From positions 1,736,001 to 1,800,000 of the forward strand of contig NZ_QCYK01000002.1 of NCBI RefSeq assembly GCF_003071345.1: 64,000 nucleotides of DNA, in the 5' to 3' direction. Below are positions 59,406-64,000 of this stretch, one piece after another. The position numbers and the translations under genes were made by a program. Source of the stretch: Chitinophaga parva (GTDB lineage Bacteria; Bacteroidota; Bacteroidia; Chitinophagales; Chitinophagaceae). Below the pieces are notes generated by a model, which had not been told where the DNA came from, did no database searches, and saw only the letters and a list, made by a program, of their open reading frames with translations. Within the stretch, counting starts at the first letter, position 1; each line of letters opens with the position of its first letter.

Positions 59406-59990
59406 ATGATGCTTTTCTGGAAACGTAGGAAAGATCCCGATACATGGAGGTCCGCTATCCGCGCGCATTACAAGCGTGCCTGGAAAAGCAGTTATAACAT
59501 CCTGCACGTAGCAGAAGATGCCTACCCCGACCTGCCTCCTGGCTTCTCCGTGCTAGAATTCCCGCCCACGGCCGCCCGCAACCGCTGGTGCTACGCCACC
59601 TGTGGCATGTCTGTGCCGGAAGATGTTTTTGCCATGGAGCTGCACATCTGCTCCGCCACCCGCGATGCCCGGCTGGCAGACCTGCTGGCCTTCACCGCCT
59701 CCCATCACCGTACCTGCGCGTGCCTGGGCCTGCACCAGGTCATCAACTTCGGCTATCCCTGGCAACCTGGCTCCGCCTGTGATCATGGCTACATTACCCA
59801 GCCTTACCCGGATGGCCCCAAGCTAGAATCCTTTAAGATCACGAAAGAAAAGATACTGTTCTGCTATTGGCTGGTGCCCATCACGGAAGCGGAAAAAGAT
59901 TACATTACCAAAGAAGGCACCGAAGCCCTGGAAGCCGCATTTGGCAAGGGCTTCAATTATATGGATCCTTTGCGCGCCAGCGTGGTATGA
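59406..59990 (+). CDS. Suppressor-of-fused-domain protein
   Basis: A 194-residue protein with the SUFU pattern: LHVAEDAYPDLPPGFSVLEF, CYATCGMSVPED, MELHICSATRDARLADLLAF and PWQPGSACDHGYI. SUFU-superfamily proteins in bacteria often serve as immunity proteins for polymorphic toxins, but no toxin or secretion gene is near, so that role is open. The start ATG 59406 (or 59409) is preferred; an earlier frame start at 59214 lies in the end of the previous gene. It converges with the GT39-like gene. Confidence 0.8.
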   Translation: MMLFWKRRKDPDTWRSAIRAHYKRAWKSSYNILHVAEDAYPDLPPGFSVLEFPPTAARNRWCYATCGMSVPEDVFAMELHICSATRDARLADLLAFTASHHRTCACLGLHQVINFGYPWQPGSACDHGYITQPYPDGPKLESFKITKEKILFCYWLVPITEAEKDYITKEGTEALEAAFGKGFNYMDPLRASVV

Positions 59991-60005
59991 CCGGCGCTGC
60001 CTACA

Positions 60006-61265
60006 TTAATGGAATGAAAAGTAACTCTCCAAAGACACCAGGCCCAGGCCTGCACCGATCGCAAAACGGACGCATTTCCCATAACTTATTTTATCAAACC
60101 CCATCATCCCTAACACCAGGAAGGGTGTAGCCTGCGCCACGTAACGCGAACTGAAAAGGTGGGTGATCTTAGCGCAGCTTAGCAAAAGTAAAAAACCGCT
60201 GGCCAGCATAAAGAGGGTGAACGGCTGGTGCCGTTCTTCCCAGGTCCGCAACAGGCTGCATACCCCAAAATATAAAGCTGCCGTGGCCAGCAGGGGAGGT
60301 ACCAGGCTGGAAAAAATGTGCACGAAAACGTTGCTGCCTATACGCTTTACCACAGCGGTCATCGGGGTGTCCGTGTAATGCAGCAGGGTGATATTCAGGA
60401 GTGTCAGGATCAACATGGTGGCCACCAGCAACCATGCAATGCGGCGGTTGAAATAGAACCATCGTGGCGCAATGATGAGGGTAAGCAGGCCGCCGTATGC
60501 AAAGGCCAGTATGCCATGCCATATCTTAAAACCTTCCGCCGTTACCAGTGCCTGTTTGGGTGGCATCAGCCCATGCCAGATAAGGAACACCGGTACGCTC
60601 ATGGCCAGGCCTACACTTACATACAAACATACTATTATCCATCGTTGGCGGCGCTGCGCCTGTTGCCAAAGCAGCAGGCCCGCCGCAGGTACCATGACCA
60701 GGAAAGGAGACCGGCCCCAGATAGCCAGCCCCAGCGCCACTCCCGCCAGCAGGGTGAATAGCAGCAGGAACCAGGAACGGCCTTCGCAGGCCAGTGCGCG
60801 TTGCAACAGGAGCACAGAAAGCATGGCACAGCACATGGGCGGAATTTCTGTAAGCGCCATACCGGCCACCGGCCACACCACCGGCAGGGCCATCATGCTC
60901 AATGCCGGTACCAGGGCCTGTTCCCAGCCAAGGTTGTATTGCCGTTTCAGGATAATGGCCAGGAATAAGATAATGCACCAGAGCAACACAATGTTCACCA
61001 TGCGCAGGCCTGGCGGCTGCATGTGGGTAATAGCCTGCAGCGGGTAATGCATCAGTTCGTACAAAGGGCCCGGCGCCTGGTTGTCCATCTCGCGAAGGAA
61101 CGTAGCAGAAAGGCCATAGCGGTTAAATAACGGCATATTGGAGATGAACAGGGGCTCATCATATAAGGGCGGCTGATGATGCCACATGGTAAGTGCGCTT
61201 ATTAACAGGAGCGACCCGGCCCCCATAATCAGGAGCAGTGTTGAAGCGGAGGAATATCTCTTCAT
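60006..61265 (-). CDS. Polytopic membrane protein, GT39-like
   Basis: A 419-residue protein from ATG 61265 with about 10 membrane helices. The loop after the first helix has PPLYDEPLFISN, similar to the DE motif region of GT39/ArnT-like glycosyltransferases; the later loops have short Arg-rich linkers. It may move a sugar from a lipid carrier on the periplasmic side. The terminator at 61290-61328 lies between the end of the GH30 gene and this start. Assignment of activity is tentative. Confidence 0.6.
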   Translation of the reverse strand: MKRYSSASTLLLIMGAGSLLLISALTMWHHQPPLYDEPLFISNMPLFNRYGLSATFLREMDNQAPGPLYELMHYPLQAITHMQPPGLRMVNIVLLWCIILFLAIILKRQYNLGWEQALVPALSMMALPVVWPVAGMALTEIPPMCCAMLSVLLLQRALACEGRSWFLLLFTLLAGVALGLAIWGRSPFLVMVPAAGLLLWQQAQRRQRWIIVCLYVSVGLAMSVPVFLIWHGLMPPKQALVTAEGFKIWHGILAFAYGGLLTLIIAPRWFYFNRRIAWLLVATMLILTLLNITLLHYTDTPMTAVVKRIGSNVFVHIFSSLVPPLLATAALYFGVCSLLRTWEERHQPFTLFMLASGFLLLLSCAKITHLFSSRYVAQATPFLVLGMMGFDKISYGKCVRFAIGAGLGLVSLESYFSFH

Positions 61266-61289
61266 GCAGGAAAAATGTTCCCTCCTCCG

Positions 61290-61328
61290 CACAAAAAAAG
61301 GGCCGCAAACCATGATCTGCGGCCCTTT
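61290..61328 (-). terminator. Terminator after the GH30 gene
   Basis: Perfect 11-base stem AAAGGGCCGCA (61297-61307) / TGCGGCCCTTT (61318-61328), with TTTTTTT on the minus strand (complement of 61293-61299). It shows that the earlier in-frame Met codons of the next gene are not its start. Confidence 0.9.
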
Positions 61329-61345
61329 CCTTTGTAAAATAATTA

Positions 61346-62767
61346 TTACCACACGTAAGTGGCTACTGCACCGGCATTCAGGTGGGCAGTAAAATGTTTG
61401 TTGTTGTCAATGTCCACACTGAAGTCCTGCGCCTGTGTGCTGTGGTTGAGAACAATCAGCACCGTACGGCCATCCTTGCGGCGGAAAGCCACGTTGGGCA
61501 GCTGCTCGTCACTGGTACTGCCAATGCGCACGGAGCCTGGTAGTGCAAACTTGGAGGCATGGCCGATAATGTAGTAGGCAGGATTGCGTACCACTGCATT
61601 GCTGTCCAGGGTAATAGCGCCCAGGCAACCATTACAGCCGCCACGGTCTGTGTGTGGGTTCTGTTGCGGATCGGCAGCCAGGTTCCATTCCAGTACCGTG
61701 CGGGCCCAGTTCCGCGATGCGCCGATGGTCAGCAGGCGGATATGTTCATCGAGGTCACGTTTCAGGTGGCCCGGTGCGCCTATCCACTGTTCGGTGAAAT
61801 AGAGGTTTTTATTGGGGAATGCATTATGCACTTCGCTCATGGCCTCTATTTTACCGCCGTACAGATGAAATGCGCTGCCATCAATGTATTTAGCCGCGTC
61901 CGGGTCTTTGAGGATGCTGATCGGGTAGTCCGGGCGGTCGCAGTTGTGATCGTAGATAATGATCTTCGTTTGCAGGCCTGCCTTTTCAAAAGCAGGCCCC
62001 AGGGCGGTTTTTACGAAAATGGCCTGGTCTTCCGGCAGCATTTTCATGCTGGGGTTATTGCCGGGGTGCAGGGGCTCATTTTGTACCGTGATGGCATCAA
62101 CAGGAATATGCAGCTGCTGCATTACCTGTATAAATTTCACCAGGTAGCGGGCGTACACCTGGTAGTACTGCGGTTGCAGGCTTCCGCCGCGGGTATCGCC
62201 ATTATCCTTCATCCACACGGGGGCGCTCCAGGGAGAGCCCAGGATCTTCAATGATGGGTTTATTTTAAGGATCTGTTGCAGCACCGGTACCACACTGGTG
62301 GCATCCGGTCCCAGGTTAAAGTGGGCCAGGGCCGTATCCGTTTGCCCTGCGGGCATATCGTCATAAGAAAAAGCATGATCATTCATGTCCGACGCGGCAA
62401 TGCTGATGCGCAGGTAGCTCATATTCAGCTGGTCTGGCTGGTGGCCAAACAGCTCCTGGAGCAGCTTTGCGCGGGAGGCGGCATCCATCTTCATGATCAG
62501 TTGTGCACTGCCCCCGGTGAGGGTGCAGCCAAAACCGTCCATCGACTGGTAGGTTTCCTGACTGTTAATGTGAATGGTGCTGGCGCCGGTTGCGGCACTG
62601 GTAAATGCGATGTCTGCCTGTTTTTCCAGGCGGGCGGTGGCATCCGGGTCTGTAAGCCAGTTAGCCACGCCGTGCAGGTTTCCGTTCGTATTGCGGGTGC
62701 TTTTGCAGGCCACCATGCCTGCAAAAGCTATCCCGCATGCCATCAGGCGATAATAAGTGCTCTTCAT
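61346..62767 (-). CDS. Glycoside hydrolase family 30 lipoprotein
   Basis: A 473-residue exported protein. The lipobox is GMVAC (Cys21), followed by a short linker and a GH30 barrel. The acid/base is Glu231 in TVQNEPLHP and the nucleophile Glu326 in YFTEQWIG. GFGCTLTGGSAQLI is the typical start of the GH30 domain. Family members cleave beta-1,6-glucan, glucosylceramide or related substrates. It is 25 bases after the second GH30 gene and likely in one operon with it. Confidence 0.92.
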   Translation of the reverse strand: MKSTYYRLMACGIAFAGMVACKSTRNTNGNLHGVANWLTDPDATARLEKQADIAFTSAATGASTIHINSQETYQSMDGFGCTLTGGSAQLIMKMDAASRAKLLQELFGHQPDQLNMSYLRISIAASDMNDHAFSYDDMPAGQTDTALAHFNLGPDATSVVPVLQQILKINPSLKILGSPWSAPVWMKDNGDTRGGSLQPQYYQVYARYLVKFIQVMQQLHIPVDAITVQNEPLHPGNNPSMKMLPEDQAIFVKTALGPAFEKAGLQTKIIIYDHNCDRPDYPISILKDPDAAKYIDGSAFHLYGGKIEAMSEVHNAFPNKNLYFTEQWIGAPGHLKRDLDEHIRLLTIGASRNWARTVLEWNLAADPQQNPHTDRGGCNGCLGAITLDSNAVVRNPAYYIIGHASKFALPGSVRIGSTSDEQLPNVAFRRKDGRTVLIVLNHSTQAQDFSVDIDNNKHFTAHLNAGAVATYVW

Positions 62768-62792
62768 TTCTTTCTACGCAAAAAAGTCAATA

Positions 62793-64000
62793 TCAATAAA
62801 TAAAGGTGGTCATGGAATGGGCCAGGGACTTGGTTTCCGCGGCTTTGCCATTTACCCACAGGAAGAAGGGTACTTCTTCATCGCTGCGGTTCATTACTTC
62901 CACTACGGTCTTACCATCCGGGTTTACAAACGCGGTGGCTTCCAGTTTGCTGCGGCTGGGCGTAGCAGCTACACGCTGCGCGCCGGGACGCACAAATTTG
63001 GAGAAGTGACCGATGTAGTAAAATGCATTGCTGTAATACAGTTTGCCATCCTTGGCGTGCACGGGGGCCATGCAGTAGTTGCCCACGTGGTTGGGGCCGC
63101 CCTGTTCATCCAGCAGGATGTTCCAGTCTGTCCAGCCGGAAGTACCGTTGTTAAAATCGGAGATCATATTCTGGCCATACACTTCACCATACTGCCAGTC
63201 GCTCACTTTATCCCAGTTGAATTTTTCTATACAACCTTCGGTAAACATGAGGGCTTTGCCCGGGAATGCTTCGTGCACGCGGGCCACGTTGTCCAGCATG
63301 CGGAGGCCGCCGGACCAGTTCTCATACCAGTGGAAAGCAATGCCCCACACGTATTTGGCCGCGGCCGGATCATTCAGTACGGCGGACGCACGTTGGTAGA
63401 TCAGGTCACGGTTATGATCCCAGGCCATCAGCTTTTTGCCGCCAAAACCGGCTTTTGCCAGCGTGGGGCCCAGGTAATATTTGATGAAATCCCGTTCTTC
63501 TTCACCGGTGAAAATGCAGGACTCCCATTTCTGGGTGGCCATGGGTTCATTCTGCACGGAAAGGCCCCAGATGGGAATGCCTTCTTTCTCGTATGCTTTG
63601 ATGAATTTGATGTAGTGGTTAGCCCACACCTGGCGGTACTGGGGCAGCAGCTTACCACCCTGCAGTACGTTGTTGTTGCTCTTCATCCAGCCCAGGGGAG
63701 ACCAGGGTGTGGCAAAGACATCCAGCTTGCCCCCGGCCGTTTTCATAGCGGCTTTGATCAGGGGAATGCGGTACTGGCGGTCGTGATCAATGCTAAAGGT
63801 TTTCAGCGCGGTATCGCCATCCTGTACGTAGGCGTAAGAGCTGCTGGAGAAGTCGCTGCTGCCAATAGTGGTGCGCACCAGGGTGTAGCCAATGCCGTCT
63901 TTCTTGTCGTAGTAAGCCTTGAGCAGTTCCTGCTGCTCCGCTGCACCGAGTTTGCCAAATACTTCTGCAGATGCATCGGTAATGGCGCCACCAAAGCCTG
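62793..64000 (-). CDS. Glycoside hydrolase family 30, 5' part outside the window
   Basis: A GH30 enzyme whose start lies beyond the window. The visible part begins with GFGGAITDASAEVFGKL. The acid/base Glu is in SVQNEPMATQ and the nucleophile Glu in MFTEGCIEKF; the C-terminal beta domain (VRPGAQRVAATPSR, TVVEVMNRSDEEV) is complete. It is a paralogue of the neighbouring GH30 gene, with the same TxxGxSDFS and NEP motifs. The pair suggests beta-glucan use. No SusC/SusD gene is visible here. Confidence 0.9.
   Translation of the reverse strand, partial: GFGGAITDASAEVFGKLGAAEQQELLKAYYDKKDGIGYTLVRTTIGSSDFSSSSYAYVQDGDTALKTFSIDHDRQYRIPLIKAAMKTAGGKLDVFATPWSPLGWMKSNNNVLQGGKLLPQYRQVWANHYIKFIKAYEKEGIPIWGLSVQNEPMATQKWESCIFTGEEERDFIKYYLGPTLAKAGFGGKKLMAWDHNRDLIYQRASAVLNDPAAAKYVWGIAFHWYENWSGGLRMLDNVARVHEAFPGKALMFTEGCIEKFNWDKVSDWQYGEVYGQNMISDFNNGTSGWTDWNILLDEQGGPNHVGNYCMAPVHAKDGKLYYSNAFYYIGHFSKFVRPGAQRVAATPSRSKLEATAFVNPDGKTVVEVMNRSDEEVPFFLWVNGKAAETKSLAHSMTTFIY

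Noticed and set aside
60006..61352. Longer N-terminus of the GT39-like protein from 61352
   Set aside because: The extension is encoded by the GH30 terminator hairpin; ATG 61265 starts a normal membrane protein.
1..64000. tRNA, rRNA, CRISPR, insertion sequence, integrase or prophage
   Set aside because: No T-loop-like tRNA ends, repeat-spacer series, transposase or phage-like proteins were seen on either strand.
61346..64000. Full polysaccharide utilisation locus
   Set aside because: Only two GH30 genes are visible; no SusC, SusD or regulator gene lies in the window, so I did not call a locus.

Overview
The window reads as chromosomal DNA of a member of the Bacteroidota, most likely a Chitinophaga-like organism (family Chitinophagaceae). 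The evidence is the set of phylum-typical families (DUF4294, DUF4295, DUF4199, DUF5723, DUF4382), the conserved rpmB-rpmG-DUF4295-ftsY gene order, bacillithiol metabolism (a bshB1 deacetylase and a YfiT-type DinB protein), a histidine kinase with a two-component-regulator propeller, and many -7 boxes of the Bacteroidota type TAnnTTTG close to start codons. I see no rRNA, tRNA, CRISPR array, transposase, integrase or phage gene. The region looks like stable core chromosome with a few accessory patches.

Layout. 1-4.3 kb: YfiT-like protein, NUDIX hydrolase, folC and an outer-membrane DUF5723 protein. 4.3-7.4 kb: ccmE-ccmF for cytochrome c maturation, with a cysteine-type CcmE. 7.7-10.7 kb: a plus-strand trio of an agmatinase-family enzyme, a small membrane protein and an unusual radical SAM protein. 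10.7-14.5 kb: a secreted protein ending in a DsbD-N domain, a TonB-like protein and a secreted thioredoxin-fold protein. 14.7-18.4 kb: alpha/beta hydrolase, three small secreted proteins (one made of two plug-domain-like repeats) and bshB1. 19.3-20.6 kb: peroxiredoxin plus AhpD-like protein. 20.9-25.5 kb: rpmB, rpmG, DUF4295, ftsY, a cupin_8/JmjC-like protein and rimO. 25.6-30.8 kb: DEAD-box RNA helicase, glgB and a DUF4382 lipoprotein. 31-36.3 kb: a microprotein, a DUF4272 protein, a possible small RNA, a GH31 alpha-glucosidase and a five-Asp-box secreted propeller. 36.4-40.3 kb: a large propeller sensor kinase and its LuxR-type response regulator. 40.5-40.9 kb: two further microproteins. 41.2-47.7 kb: parE and parC with three unrelated genes between them. 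48-49.4 kb: a MocR regulator. 49.4-57.3 kb: a long minus-strand operon with a dihydroorotase-like protein, DUF4199, GT2, GT4 and a complete four-gene GDP-D-glycero-alpha-D-manno-heptose pathway. 57.4-60 kb: CNNM/CorC protein, a beta-helix-like protein and a suppressor-of-fused-domain protein. 60-64 kb: a GT39-like membrane protein and two tandem GH30 glycosidases, the second cut by the window end.

How the genes connect. The heptose genes with GT2 and GT4 form one surface-glycan unit. peroxiredoxin/AhpD, bshB1, YfiT, the DsbD-N fusion and the thioredoxin-like protein reflect thiol and redox handling. ccmE-ccmF serve cytochrome c. GH31, the GH30 pair and glgB belong to carbohydrate metabolism.

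No single gene set stands out as a clearly new system. The most useful leads are the CxxxY CcmE, a dihydroorotase homologue that lost its metal ligands, a heptamer repeat overlapping the -33 element of the glycan operon promoter, a 19-bp tandem operator-like repeat before the sensor kinase, nested inverted repeats before rpmB, several unannotated one-helix microproteins, a candidate small RNA near 32.2 kb, the double half-plug protein, the DsbD-N fusion, and the radical SAM protein with an unassigned N-terminal domain.
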